DNA of 64,000 nt from Pygmaiobacter massiliensis (GCF_900199435.1 NZ_OAML01000003.1:1133166-1197165); one strand, 5' to 3'. Shown: positions 37,520-46,287, counted from the stretch's first letter. Numbers and translations: made by a program. Notes: generated by a model not told the origin, from the sequence alone.

Positions 37520-38275
37520 TTATTCTTCTGGCTTTGCAACATGGCCGAGAATTGTTTGCCAGCACAAGTATCCGCAAAAAAGCCACAGAAAACTAAAGTA
37601 AACGATAGGGACAAGAAAAAGCGTATAAGGCATTGCAATTAGGCAGGCTATTGTGGCACCAAGCAAAAGAAGAACCATGCAGCCAGTGCGCGCTGGCATG
37701 AGCAAAAGCAAAAGCACGGCATTGCGCAGTGTGGCAGACGTGGGAAGCTGGATATTTGCAAGCATCATATAAACATAGAACATTACCAAAACAAGAGCAA
37801 GTGTCAGCAGGCCGCAGAAGGTGAGCAGAACAGCCGAAACAGCGCCGGGGTTAAACAGATAAAAGACAGCCGAAACAAGCAGGACGGCCGCCACAGCATG
37901 CGCCGCAACACCTGCCAGCGCCCCTCGGCGCCAATTCTCGCGAAAAGCCGAGAAGAAGATACGGTAAGGGTCGTACGCAGTACCGCGCAACAGACTAGCA
38001 ACGAGTTTAGCCATAGCGACCGAAGCCGGGCCTGCAAGCAAGCCGGAAAGGATAAGCATACCTGCTGAAATAAGCAAAGGGACTTCGGTAAGAAAAGACC
38101 AGAGCGCCCAAAGCATCGGCGCACAAAATAAAAAATAGATAAAGTTAAACACCGCAAGGTCCCAGCCCCGCTCACTTAAAATTTGCAAAAGCAGTTTGCG
38201 GCCAGTTGCGCGGTCCTGCGGTCCTTCAGCACGAGATTCGGCAACGGGGTGGTCGCCTAATTGAAAAAAGCCCAT
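37520..38275 (-). CDS. DUF624 (YesL-like) membrane protein
   Basis: The ATG at 38275 has GGAAAGGAACAAG upstream and gives 251 residues. The pattern fits PF04854: a first helix WDLAVFNFIYFLFCAP, the GPASVAMAKLVASLLRG connection and the amphipathic YDPYRIFFSAFRENWRRGAL segment, then four more helices. YesL-type proteins accompany carbohydrate uptake and degradation genes, but their action is unknown. It lies downstream of glmS on the same strand but has its own promoter, and a terminator separates the two genes. Confidence 0.8.
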   Translation of the reverse strand: MGFFQLGDHPVAESRAEGPQDRATGRKLLLQILSERGWDLAVFNFIYFLFCAPMLWALWSFLTEVPLLISAGMLILSGLLAGPASVAMAKLVASLLRGTAYDPYRIFFSAFRENWRRGALAGVAAHAVAAVLLVSAVFYLFNPGAVSAVLLTFCGLLTLALVLVMFYVYMMLANIQLPTSATLRNAVLLLLLMPARTGCMVLLLLGATIACLIAMPYTLFLVPIVYFSFLWLFCGYLCWQTILGHVAKPEE

Positions 38276-38343
38276 ATTACTTCTTGTTCCTTTCCGGTAA
38301 TCAGTACAGCAAAAGCGCAGAGCCTTTGCTTGCTGCTGCAAAA

Positions 38344-38372
38344 AGTATAGCATAAAACGTGCCCAAATACAA
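38344..38372 (-). promoter_or_regulatory. Promoter of the DUF624 gene
   Basis: Minus-strand TTGTAT (plus 38367-38372), 17-bp spacer, TATACT (plus 38344-38349) with a TGC extended -10. Confidence 0.75.
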
Positions 38373-38447
38373 AAGAAAGACATTGATCGAGCAACGATTT
38401 TATGCATATTCGAGTATGCAAAAACTGCTGGGCACAAACAAAAGAGA

Positions 38448-38477
38448 AAAGGCACCTGTATTAAAACAGGTGCCTTT
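38448..38477 (-). terminator. Terminator of glmS
   Basis: AAAGGCACCTGT (38448-38459) pairs with ACAGGTGCCTTT (38466-38477), followed on the minus strand by TTTTCTCTTTT. Confidence 0.88.
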
Positions 38478-38509
38478 AAAGATTACAGCAACAAGCGGTT
38501 CGCTGAAAA

Positions 38510-40330
38510 TTACTCTACAGTTACACTCTTAGCAAGGTTGCGTGGCTTATCAACGTCGCAACCACGCAGAACCGCCATATAGTAGGCGAACAGCTGCAGC
38601 GGAACCGCAGTCAGCATCGGCATAAAGAGCTCAGCATATTTCGGCAGGGTGACGATATAATCCGCAACATCCTGGGGAACCGACACGCCCTCTTTGGTAA
38701 AGAGAATAACGCGGGCACCACGGCTCTTGACTTCTTTGATATTGCTGATGGTCTTTTCAAAGACATCATCCTGGGTTGCCAGAGCAATAACAGGGGTGCC
38801 ATCCACAATCAGGCTAATGGTGCCGTGTTTCAGTTCGCCAGCGGCATATGCTTCGCTGTGAATGTAGCTGATTTCTTTGAGCTTCAGTGAACCTTCGAGG
38901 CTAAGCGCATAGTCAAAGCCACGGCCGAGATAGAACAGATCGTCGCAGTTCATGAATAGCGATGCGAGATATTTGATGCGGTCACTGCTCTCGAGCACTT
39001 TCTCCAGCAGGTCCGGCAAACGAAGCAGCTCAGCTACGTCAGCGCGGATTTCCTCTTCGGATTTTGTGCCGCGGGCCAGCGCAAGGCGAAGCGCAAAGAC
39101 ATAAAGCACTGCCAGCTGCACGCTGTAAGCCTTGGTGCTTGCCACAGCGATTTCGGGACCGGCATAGGTGTAAATTACATCATCGGCGGCACGGGCGATA
39201 GAAGAGCCGACCACGTTGACGATAGCGAGGGTATGTGCGCCTTTTTCTTTTGCAAGTTTCAGCGCAGCGAGTGTGTCCAGCGTTTCGCCGCTCTGCGAAA
39301 TGATAATTACCAGCTCATCTTTTTCGATGATGGGATCACGATAGCGGAACTCGGAAGCGATATCTACCTCTACCGGTACACGGCACAGCTTTTCGATGGC
39401 GGTTTTGCCCACCATGCCGGCGTGCATTGCGGTGCCGCAAGCGACGATGTGAATGCGGCGCAGGCTGCGCAGATAATCGGTGGTCATAGATTCCAGTCGC
39501 AGCTTCGGCAGACCGTCCTCAATGCGGGAGCTGATGGTTTGCAGCATTGCTTTGGGCTGCTCGTGAATCTCTTTGAGCATAAAGTGAGCATAGCCGCATT
39601 TTTCTGCTGCTTCGACATCCCAGTCAGCGACCAGACGCTCTTTTTTGATGGGGTTGCCGAATTCGTTATAAAACTGGATTTTCTCTTTGGTAATCTCAGC
39701 GATTTCACCCTCTTCGAGGATGCTGTAATCACGCGTGTATTTGAGCAGAGCAGGAATATCCGAAGCCAGGAAGTTTTCGCCTTCGCCGTAGCCGACAATG
39801 AGCGGGCTTTCTTTACGCACAGAATAGATGCGGTCCGGATAATCTTGGAACATGATGGCCAGGCCATAGCTGCCACGCACCTGCGAGAGCGTTTTAAGGA
39901 TGGTGCAAAGCGGGTCGCCGTCATAGTTGTAATCCAGCAGCTTGACGAGCACTTCGGTGTCGGTCTCGCTCTGGAAGGAGTAGCCGGCTTCGGTAAGCAG
40001 TGCTTTCAGTTTCAAATAGTTTTCAATGATGCCATTGTGCACCAGTGTGATGCGCTCACTGGAGTGGGGGTGGCTATTGACATCAGAGGGGGCACCGTGG
40101 GTTGCCCAGCGGGTGTGTCCAATACCGCAGGTAGCGGTCAAATCTGTGCGCTTTGCAATTTCATCTGCAAGCACCTGCAGGCGGCCGGTTGCTTTGATTA
40201 CTTCAATTCCGTCTTTTTCAAACAGTGCAACGCCAGCAGAATCGTATCCGCGGTATTCCAGTTTAGAAAGGCAATCGATTAAAACTTTCTGGGCTTCTTT
40301 TTCGCCCACGTATCCAACAATTCCACACAT
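38510..40330 (-). CDS. glmS: Glutamine-fructose-6-phosphate aminotransferase
   Basis: This enzyme makes glucosamine-6-phosphate, the first step toward UDP-GlcNAc for peptidoglycan. The 606-residue protein begins MCGIVGYVG, with Cys2 as the glutaminase nucleophile after removal of Met, and has the HTRWATHG and NGIIEN motifs of the N-terminal domain. Two SIS domains follow (CGTAMHAG; ISQSGETLDTLAALK), and the end PRNLAKSVTVE is the typical C-terminus at the active site. AAAGGAG precedes the ATG. It is controlled by the self-cleaving ribozyme about 330 nt upstream. Confidence 0.98.
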   Translation of the reverse strand: MCGIVGYVGEKEAQKVLIDCLSKLEYRGYDSAGVALFEKDGIEVIKATGRLQVLADEIAKRTDLTATCGIGHTRWATHGAPSDVNSHPHSSERITLVHNGIIENYLKLKALLTEAGYSFQSETDTEVLVKLLDYNYDGDPLCTILKTLSQVRGSYGLAIMFQDYPDRIYSVRKESPLIVGYGEGENFLASDIPALLKYTRDYSILEEGEIAEITKEKIQFYNEFGNPIKKERLVADWDVEAAEKCGYAHFMLKEIHEQPKAMLQTISSRIEDGLPKLRLESMTTDYLRSLRRIHIVACGTAMHAGMVGKTAIEKLCRVPVEVDIASEFRYRDPIIEKDELVIIISQSGETLDTLAALKLAKEKGAHTLAIVNVVGSSIARAADDVIYTYAGPEIAVASTKAYSVQLAVLYVFALRLALARGTKSEEEIRADVAELLRLPDLLEKVLESSDRIKYLASLFMNCDDLFYLGRGFDYALSLEGSLKLKEISYIHSEAYAAGELKHGTISLIVDGTPVIALATQDDVFEKTISNIKEVKSRGARVILFTKEGVSVPQDVADYIVTLPKYAELFMPMLTAVPLQLFAYYMAVLRGCDVDKPRNLAKSVTVE

Positions 40331-40661
40331 AAGACATATTCTCCTTTATGGTGTAGAGAAAAATGCAGACAGCTATCCAGGCACCGCAGAGGGTATCGCC
40401 CAAACTGCCGCACTTTCTCAAAGGCCTGCGCAAAAATGCGAGGCTCGGTTTATATTATCGTAAAAAGAAGTTGTGCCCGCCAAAGAAAACAGCAAAAATG
40501 CTGCTGGCAAAGCAAACTTTTGCCGCCTGCTTTCGGTTGCAGTGTTTACAGGCAAGCTTTAAATATCACACCGCCGCCCTTCCGGCAGCGATTAAATTCA
40601 AAAAGTTCCCTTAAAAACGCTTCTGTTACGGCATTGCTGCCGTTCTTTGTGCGTTTTCATA

Positions 40662-40771
40662 TGGCCCTCGGGAAAGCGACGTTCATAACTCGTCTAGGGC
40701 CAGCAGAGCATCCGCCGAATCTTTCGATAACTCTGCACCTCGTCACCCGCATTGCAAACGGGCCCGGCGCT
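40662..40771 (-). ncRNA. glmS ribozyme (glucosamine-6-phosphate-activated)
   Basis: On the minus strand the sequence AAA|GCGCC places the cleavage site between 40771 and 40770. It is followed by the conserved core TGACGAGG, GTTATCGA and TTCGGCGGATG, with TGCAGAG/CTCTGC as pairing partners, then TGGCCCT/AGGGCCA (to 40662) around a GACG/CGTC hairpin. This follows the glmS ribozyme consensus closely. Glucosamine-6-phosphate should trigger cleavage and decay of the glmS message. An unusually long stretch (332 nt) separates it from the ATG; that stretch includes an AAAACGC/GCGTTTT structure (about 40613-40655) and no gene. Confidence 0.95.
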
Positions 40772-40837
40772 TTACATATAAAACTGTTCTCTTTCAGCCC
40801 CTTTCTTTGGTTTCGGCCTTTCCCTCGTCCAATGCTA

Positions 40838-41371
40838 CTATTTCAGCACCTTGGGACGGAGCCGATAATAATAAATCAACCGGATCTTGACCAGTGCAAG
40901 ATCGTAGATGATAAACGCGACGTTAGCAAGAAGAACAAGTGCGACGGTAAACCAAAAAGAACTATCGGCAAATTCTTCTACCACGGCGCGGATGGGAAAC
41001 AAAAATAAAATGATGCCATACATGGAAAAGATTGCGGCATTAAACAAAAGAAGTTTCGTGCCCCATTGTATGATGAACGACTTGATTTTGTCAAGCGACC
41101 ATTTGATAATTGGGTAATAACCGAGAAAAAAAATAAAAATCAGGCTGATTTCTCGGTCAGGAACGATGAAAAATGCAATAAAGCCAACAGCAGCATAGGC
41201 GATGAGTCCGCTGTTTTTTCCAAATTCCAGCGCGAGAGGCAGCAAGAACATTCCGGCCAGTGCCGGAGCAGTAAAGGTGGCAAGCGGCAGTAAGCCGCCC
41301 ATAAACATCATTACAGCGGAAAGGGCGGCAAGTACACCGCAAAGTGCGGTCTTGCGGCTATTTTCACGCAT
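40838..41371 (-). CDS. ECF S-component-like membrane protein
   Basis: The 177-residue protein has about five or six membrane helices. The N-terminus TALCGVLAALSAVMMFMGGLLPL resembles the first helix of energy-coupling-factor S subunits, and the central helices are separated by short charged loops. It ends with a basic tail. No riboswitch is evident before it, so no vitamin can be proposed; a general membrane role is also possible. It lies between the J-like protein gene and the glmS ribozyme on the same strand with no visible terminator, so glmS may be read from upstream promoters. Confidence 0.7.
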   Translation of the reverse strand: MRENSRKTALCGVLAALSAVMMFMGGLLPLATFTAPALAGMFLLPLALEFGKNSGLIAYAAVGFIAFFIVPDREISLIFIFFLGYYPIIKWSLDKIKSFIIQWGTKLLLFNAAIFSMYGIILFLFPIRAVVEEFADSSFWFTVALVLLANVAFIIYDLALVKIRLIYYYRLRPKVLK

Positions 41372-41430
41372 AAGGCAAACTTCCTTTCAAAATAGACACT
41401 GCGCGGCAAGGCCCGCAGAGGGGTGGCAGA

Positions 41431-42033
41431 TTAGCATCCGCGCCCGCAGCCGCAGCACATATCCATGCACATCAATGCAGTGCACATGTCGCAGCAGTTG
41501 CAGCCGGCCGCAGTGGGCTGGTAGCCACCGTAGGGGTTGCCAGCAACGTTGCCGTTTGCCGAGTTGCGCAGCCGGTTGTAAGCTGCCTGGTACTCCTGGT
41601 TTCCCGGTGCAAGGCTGACAGCTTTTTCAAAATAGCGCACAGCGTCGGCAAGCCAGCCTTTGTAATAAAGGGCACTGCCATACAAAAAGTTCCACTCGCC
41701 GTCGGTATCAGCACCAGGCATGGCAGAAAGTCGGCTCATGGCTTCATCAGCGCGCCCCTCGTTAATCATGGTGCGAATGTCGGCATAGGCAGTACCGGCA
41801 CCGGCGGTTTGGCCAGCGCTGCTGCCAGCAGTGGCACCACCAGTGCGGATTTGGCCCATCAGCTGGTCAAAAGCTGCGTCAATTTCAGCAAGGCGCTCTT
41901 TGGCGGTTGCTTCCAGCGGGCTGCCGGCATAATTATCTGCACTGTATTTTTGAGCAAGTTTTTTGTAAGCTAATTTAATCTCGTCGGTGCTTGCACCCGG
42001 TGCAAGGCCCAGTACCTCGTAAGGATCTCTCAT
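41431..42033 (-). CDS. J-domain-like protein without HPD motif, with TPR and Cys-rich tail
   Basis: The 200-residue protein starts as a DnaJ domain (RDPYEVLGLAPGASTDEIKLAYKKLAQKY). The HPD tripeptide that stimulates DnaK is replaced by SAD. A flexible Gly/Ala stretch (about 66-82) leads to TPR-like helices (about 85-155, with LYYKGWLADAVRYFEKAVSLAPGN). The end CNCCDMCTALMCMDMCCGCG has ten cysteines in 23 residues, suggesting metal binding. The gene is 27 nt downstream of a DUF5685 gene in the same operon. A classical DnaK co-chaperone role is unlikely. Confidence 0.85.
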   Translation of the reverse strand: MRDPYEVLGLAPGASTDEIKLAYKKLAQKYSADNYAGSPLEATAKERLAEIDAAFDQLMGQIRTGGATAGSSAGQTAGAGTAYADIRTMINEGRADEAMSRLSAMPGADTDGEWNFLYGSALYYKGWLADAVRYFEKAVSLAPGNQEYQAAYNRLRNSANGNVAGNPYGGYQPTAAGCNCCDMCTALMCMDMCCGCGRGC

Positions 42034-42060
42034 TTTTATCAGCCTTTCTGTAAAGGAATG

Positions 42061-42927
42061 TTAAGCGAGTTCGCCAGAAGGATTGTCCTTCTTTTTGGGG
42101 CAGCCTGCTGCGGCAATTGCTTTTGGTAGCCCCAGATACATAACATTATCAAAAATTTCGCGGTAGCGGCGCATCGCCAGCAAATGATAGCAAAGCGTGG
42201 CTTCGCCCGCGCGCATATTGCATTGTTCTTTGGCAAGCCGCAGGGCTTCGTCCCTCGGGATACCGGCAGCATGGTAAACATTGTAGCTGCCGCTGGCTGC
42301 ATCTTCGTCGAAATCATCAGCAGCATCCAGCAAATAAATAATCTGTCCCAAAAACATGCCAAGCCTTGCGGCAGCGGGGCGGTCAGCACCTTCTGCACAG
42401 TCGGCAAATAAAGCAGAGAGCATCTCGCCGGTGGGGGCAGCGGCCTCATCGGGAGAGGTGCAGCCCGCAGCTTCTAATGCAGATTGCTTTTCTATCGCAG
42501 CGGCAATGGCTGCGGAAAGCTCGGGTCGATGCTGCGCTGCACGGCGGTAATGGAAATGATAGAACGGCAGAGCGGCTGCACAGAGCAGCTTTTTGCTAAG
42601 CTTTTCGTCGTGCAAATTATCGCGCAGTTTGTGCCACGAAAGCAGCAGCAGACTGTCAGCGGCAAGTGCAAGACCGGCAGATTCACCGGCAGTGGGGCGC
42701 GGACGCACCGGGTTAACGATGCAGCGCTCCGGCCGGGTGCCGCCATCTTCACCGGAAAGGCCATCTGCCAGCAACGCGACCAGCACAAGGTCGTAGTTGA
42801 GCAAAAGACGGGCGAAGAAGCCGTAACGTCGCTTTAGTTCTTTACAAAGCCCACAGTAAACGCTGCGGTATTCGGTGTACTCGCGTACGCGCAGTTCCTC
42901 TGTTAGCGGGGTGATGGTGCCAAACAA
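42061..42927 (-). CDS. DUF5685 family protein
   Basis: The start is a TTG at 42927 with AAAAGGGGG upstream; the nearby ATG is out of frame. The 288-residue protein begins with the family pattern REYTEYRSVYCGLCKELKRRYG and LNYDLVLVALL, includes three cysteines near the N-terminus and a conserved aspartate segment YLLDAADDFDED around residue 215, and ends in basic residues. The DUF5685 family (PF18937) has no known function. The aspartate segment recalls motifs of isoprenoid synthases, but this is only a resemblance. It heads the operon with the J-like protein gene. Confidence 0.82.
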   Translation of the reverse strand: MFGTITPLTEELRVREYTEYRSVYCGLCKELKRRYGFFARLLLNYDLVLVALLADGLSGEDGGTRPERCIVNPVRPRPTAGESAGLALAADSLLLLSWHKLRDNLHDEKLSKKLLCAAALPFYHFHYRRAAQHRPELSAAIAAAIEKQSALEAAGCTSPDEAAAPTGEMLSALFADCAEGADRPAAARLGMFLGQIIYLLDAADDFDEDAASGSYNVYHAAGIPRDEALRLAKEQCNMRAGEATLCYHLLAMRRYREIFDNVMYLGLPKAIAAAGCPKKKDNPSGELA

Positions 42928-42962
42928 AAAAACATCCCCCTTTTCACATACAAAGTAATACT

Positions 42963-42991
42963 ATTATACAGGATTTCGTATTGCATTACAA
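42963..42991 (-). promoter_or_regulatory. Promoter of the DUF5685-J operon
   Basis: Minus-strand TTGTAA (plus 42986-42991), 17-bp spacer, TATAAT (plus 42963-42968). Confidence 0.75.
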
Positions 42992-43030
42992 ATATGCGCA
43001 GGGGGAATTATGTTAATTTTTGATGAATTT

Positions 43031-43894
43031 TCAGACCGGCGGCTGGCTTTCAGTCGTTATAACCGGGGTTGCGGATTTTGGAGGATAATTTTCCAGCACA
43101 TCAAACACATACCCTTCCTTACGCAAAGATTCGATGATGTCAGGCAGGGCTTGTGCGGTTGTTTTCGTGGCTTTGGTGTCATGCATTAGAACAATCACTC
43201 GTTTACGGTTGTTGGTGTCGCGCATGACATGCTGCAACAAAGTTTCGGGAGATTTTTTCTCCCCCACCGCGTCGTCGGCGCAACTGTTCCAGTCAAAGTA
43301 GCGGTAACCTTTTTCGTCTGCTTGCTGTTTTAGCGTTTTCATAATGCCGCTGCCGCCATATTTGTGCGAAACAGAATTGGTGCTGCCGCCAGGGAAGCGC
43401 AGGCAGGTAAGATGAGCGGTGTCGCCTACATAGGGGGCTATTTTCTCTTTCAATTCCTCAATGTCGTTCCAGTAGCTTTCGGGGCTGCTGTAAATCTTTT
43501 TGTAGCTGTGGCTGCTGGAATGCAGGCCAATCTGATGGCCTTCTGATACCGTACGAGTGAGGGTAGGAAGATAGTTTTCGTTATTCTCAGCGGCGCACAC
43601 AAAAAAGGTCGCTCGTACGCCATATTCTTTTAAAACATCCAAAACCAGCTCTGTGGTTTCGCTCGGGCCATCATCGAAGGTGAGATAGGCGACTTTTTCA
43701 CCCTCGGCACCGGTGTCCTGCGTGGGGGGAGATTCCGCCACCTCCGAGTTGGCTTTTGCAGCGGTCGCGAGCATTTCGTTGGTGCAGTATTCGGTACCGC
43801 CGCCTTTTAGCAGCGAAACCGAAACTGCCAGTGCCGAAACGGCACAAAGTGCGGTAAGTAAATGGCGTTTACGGATACGAAACGAACAAAACAT
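43031..43894 (-). CDS. Exported polysaccharide deacetylase
   Basis: A basic N-terminus and hydrophobic helix (about 10-30) export or anchor the 287-residue protein. The NodB-type domain has YLTFDDGPS (catalytic base and metal aspartates), HSSSH (metal histidines), RFPGG and VLMHDT. Such enzymes remove acetyl groups from N-acetylated sugars of peptidoglycan or other wall polymers, often giving lysozyme resistance. GAAAGGTGG precedes the ATG. It is divergent from rmuC. Confidence 0.93.
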   Translation of the reverse strand: MFCSFRIRKRHLLTALCAVSALAVSVSLLKGGGTEYCTNEMLATAAKANSEVAESPPTQDTGAEGEKVAYLTFDDGPSETTELVLDVLKEYGVRATFFVCAAENNENYLPTLTRTVSEGHQIGLHSSSHSYKKIYSSPESYWNDIEELKEKIAPYVGDTAHLTCLRFPGGSTNSVSHKYGGSGIMKTLKQQADEKGYRYFDWNSCADDAVGEKKSPETLLQHVMRDTNNRKRVIVLMHDTKATKTTAQALPDIIESLRKEGYVFDVLENYPPKSATPVITTESQPPV

Positions 43895-43915
43895 TAAGGG
43901 ATGGCCACCTTTCGG

Positions 43916-43944
43916 TTGATTCTATTGGGCAAAGCATTTATACT
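43916..43944 (+). promoter_or_regulatory. Promoter of rmuC
   Basis: TTGATT (43916-43921), 17-bp spacer, TATACT (43939-43944). Confidence 0.75.
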
Positions 43945-43986
43945 ATGTCTATGTAAGCTATCCCCCGATTATTAAAGGAGATTTGT

Positions 43987-45252
43987 ATGGATTTTTTACT
44001 TTACCTGGTGGCCGCGCTTTCGGCAGGTTGCCTTGTTGTTTCGATTTTGTGTTTGCTCAAACGCGATAAAAATGCGATTTCCCGCGCGGAGCTGGACGCT
44101 TTGCGGCGCGATGTAAGCGATGAGCTGCGCGCTACCCGTACTGAAATGACCACTGCGGTGAATGAAGCGCTGAAAACCTATGGCGCAAGCCAGTCTGCCG
44201 CATTAGGCCAGATAGCAACCATGCAGGATGCCCGCCTGCGCGCACTCGATGAACGCTTTAAAACCCTCGGTGTGCAGACAGAGCAGCAGCTAACTGGCGT
44301 GCGTGCCACAATGGAAAACCGTATAGCAGCACTGCAGGACGATAACAACAAACGCCTGGAGCAGATGCGCGCCACGGTGGATGAAAAACTGCAGAAAACA
44401 CTGGAGGATAAGCTGACTAAGAGCTTTGGACTTGTGAATGAGCGATTGGAACAGGTGTACAAAGGTCTTGGCGAAATGCAAAACCTTGCCACTGGCGTTG
44501 GTGATTTGAAAAAAGTACTCTCTAACGTTAAGACACGTGGTATTTTGGGCGAAATTCAATTGGGCGCAATTTTGCAGGAGATTTTGACACCGGATCAATA
44601 TGACGAAAACGTTGCGACCCGCAAGGGCTCTTCAGAGCGTGTTGAATTTGCAGTAAAGCTGCCTGCGGGAGAAGATGGATCAATCTATCTGCCTATCGAT
44701 GCAAAGTTCCCTGGCGATTTGTACAGCAACCTGATGGATGCATACGACAGCGGCGACTCCGATGCCATCAACGCAGCGGGCAAAGCGCTTGAAAACCGTA
44801 TTCGAAGCGAGGCAAAGGATATTCGTGATAAATACATTCATGTGCCGGAAACCACCGAGTTTGGTATTCTGTTCTTGCCGGTAGAAGGGCTGTATGCCGA
44901 GGTGGTACGTCGGGGTATGGTAGAACGGTTGCAGGCGGACTACAAGGTGAACATTGCTGGCCCTACCACCATGGCGGCCCTGCTGAACAGCTTGCAGATG
45001 GGCTTTAAAACGCTTGCCATCCAAAAGCGTTCCAGCGAGGTTTGGGATATTCTCGGCGGCGTAAAGTCGGAGTTTGAAACTTTCGGCAAAGCACTTTCGC
45101 AGGCACAAAACCGTATTAACCAAGCTTCTGATGAGCTGGAAAATCTGGTGGGCGTGCGGACGCGTCAGATTCAGCGAAAACTCAAAAAAGTTACGAGTTT
45201 GCCCACTGCCCCCACCGGCGCATTGCTGGACGCAGCCGACGAAGACGAATAA
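43987..45252 (+). CDS. rmuC: DNA recombination protein RmuC
   Basis: The 421-residue protein has an N-terminal membrane anchor (about 3-24), a long coiled coil (about 35-170) and the RmuC nuclease-like domain from about 175 (TRGILGEIQLGAILQEIL; LPIDAKFPGDLY; FLPVEGLYAEVVRR). RmuC limits DNA inversions at short inverted repeats and is related to restriction-type nucleases, with the D-x-K in IDAKFP as the likely catalytic part. AAAGGAG lies before the ATG. It is a single-gene unit with promoter and terminator. Confidence 0.95.
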   Translation: MDFLLYLVAALSAGCLVVSILCLLKRDKNAISRAELDALRRDVSDELRATRTEMTTAVNEALKTYGASQSAALGQIATMQDARLRALDERFKTLGVQTEQQLTGVRATMENRIAALQDDNNKRLEQMRATVDEKLQKTLEDKLTKSFGLVNERLEQVYKGLGEMQNLATGVGDLKKVLSNVKTRGILGEIQLGAILQEILTPDQYDENVATRKGSSERVEFAVKLPAGEDGSIYLPIDAKFPGDLYSNLMDAYDSGDSDAINAAGKALENRIRSEAKDIRDKYIHVPETTEFGILFLPVEGLYAEVVRRGMVERLQADYKVNIAGPTTMAALLNSLQMGFKTLAIQKRSSEVWDILGGVKSEFETFGKALSQAQNRINQASDELENLVGVRTRQIQRKLKKVTSLPTAPTGALLDAADEDE

Positions 45253-45263
45253 ACTACATAATA

Positions 45264-45297
45264 AAAAAGAGCCGCCCGTGTTGGGCGGCTCTTTTTT
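45264..45297. terminator. Bidirectional terminator after rmuC
   Basis: AAAAAGAGCCGCCC pairs with GGGCGGCTCTTTTTT around a GTGTT loop. It also ends the small minus-strand gene at 45326. Confidence 0.93.
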
Positions 45298-45325
45298 GCG
45301 CTTATAAGCTTTGAGAGAAAATGGC

Positions 45326-45625
45326 TCATTCATCACGCACCGTTTCCAGCTGGGAGGTAAATGCCCCCATATAATTGGTGCCGCGCGAAGCGAAGGTGCC
45401 AGTAAGTAAAACACCCAACCATGCCGGTGAAAATTTTATAGTTAGGGTAGAGAATAAATCGATTTTGCCTAAAAAGCAAAGCAATATGCTAAGCAGCAAG
45501 GATGAAGTATAGTAAACGAGTTTTTTATACTTTTTATTTTGAAAAGCCAAGACAAGAGTTTTTAGATATTCCATAATGCCTTCTACCGTAACGGCAATCA
45601 CCAAAGAAAGTGCAATCGAATTCAT
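45326..45625 (-). CDS. Small hypothetical membrane protein, holin-like
   Basis: The 99-residue protein has three hydrophobic segments (about 2-15, 37-54 and 66-77). AAGGAGGAGTACT gives a strong ribosome binding site. The N-terminal SLVIAVTVEGIMEYLK and the C-terminal WLGVLLTGTFASRGTNYMG recall small membrane proteins of clostridial phages and their hosts, sometimes called holin-like. No lysin or other phage gene is nearby, so a phage role is not supported. Downstream it shares a terminator with rmuC. Confidence 0.7.
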   Translation of the reverse strand: MNSIALSLVIAVTVEGIMEYLKTLVLAFQNKKYKKLVYYTSSLLLSILLCFLGKIDLFSTLTIKFSPAWLGVLLTGTFASRGTNYMGAFTSQLETVRDE

Positions 45626-45859
45626 AGTACTCCTCCTTGTCTGACTTTACATTATGCACAATGTCGCTTGCGCGTGTATCAGAACCCAAAAGCATTAGGT
45701 GAATTCACAGTCTGGTATTTTTGTGACGAAAAAGGAAACCCTTACAAAGTAAAACAACACTTATCCTCTCGCACAACGTGGAGAATTTGTAATCAGGTTA
45801 CTGTAATAAAAGCGCTAAAAAGTTAAAATTGGCACATAAGAAATAGACGGAGGCACAAA

Positions 45860-46192
45860 ATGTTTCAATTTTTTAAAAAGTCGCGATCTGCAAAGCTGAC
45901 AGATATTAATACTGTTCCTGAACTGATGAGCGGTGATAACGAGGTACGTCTTCTGGATGTACGCACACCCCAGGAGTATCGTGCAGGGCATCTGCCGTTA
46001 AGCGAATCGCTGCCGCTGCCCCGTACCGAAGCGTTGGAAGAGCTGGTGCCAGACAAGAGTACCACTGTGATTGTTTATTGCCAAAGCGGGATACGCAGCA
46101 CGCAGGCAGCGGGGATTCTTGAGCGTTTGGGTTATACCCATGTAATCAATGCAGGCGGCATAGCTCAGTGGAAAGGCGAACTGGTGCAATGA
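45860..46192 (+). CDS. Cytoplasmic rhodanese-like sulfurtransferase
   Basis: The 110-residue single-domain rhodanese has the active-site cysteine C74 in YCQSGIRS and the conserved LLDVRTPQEYRAGHLP segment. Such proteins move sulfane sulfur to or from thiols. No signal peptide is present, although the first residues (FQFFKKS) are aromatic and basic. GACGGAGGCACAAA precedes the ATG. It is a single-gene unit with its own terminator, 6 kb from a second, lipoprotein rhodanese. Confidence 0.92.
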   Translation: MFQFFKKSRSAKLTDINTVPELMSGDNEVRLLDVRTPQEYRAGHLPLSESLPLPRTEALEELVPDKSTTVIVYCQSGIRSTQAAGILERLGYTHVINAGGIAQWKGELVQ

Positions 46193-46221
46193 AAAAAGCG
46201 AGCTCAAAGAGCTCGCTTTTT
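46193..46221 (+). terminator. Terminator after the rhodanese gene
   Basis: GCGAGCTC (46198-46205) pairs with GAGCTCGC (46209-46216), flanked by A5 and T5. Confidence 0.9.
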
Positions 46222-46250
46222 CGTTTTAGGTGTAAACGCATAAATAAAAG

Positions 46251-46287
46251 AAAAACACCGAAGATTTTTCAATCTTCGGTGTTTTTC
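46251..46287. terminator. Terminator of tRNA-Leu
   Basis: AAAAACACCGAAGATT pairs with AATCTTCGGTGTTTTT. It begins right after the tRNA 3' end on the minus strand and is symmetrical enough to act both ways. Confidence 0.88.

Noticed and set aside
39233-40282. A 349-codon plus-strand frame within glmS
   Set aside because: Opposite to the certain glmS gene, no ribosome binding site and no recognisable domain.
45326-45625. Phage remnant based on the holin-like small protein
   Set aside because: No lysin, integrase, terminase or attachment site is nearby, and the flanking genes are chromosomal housekeeping genes.
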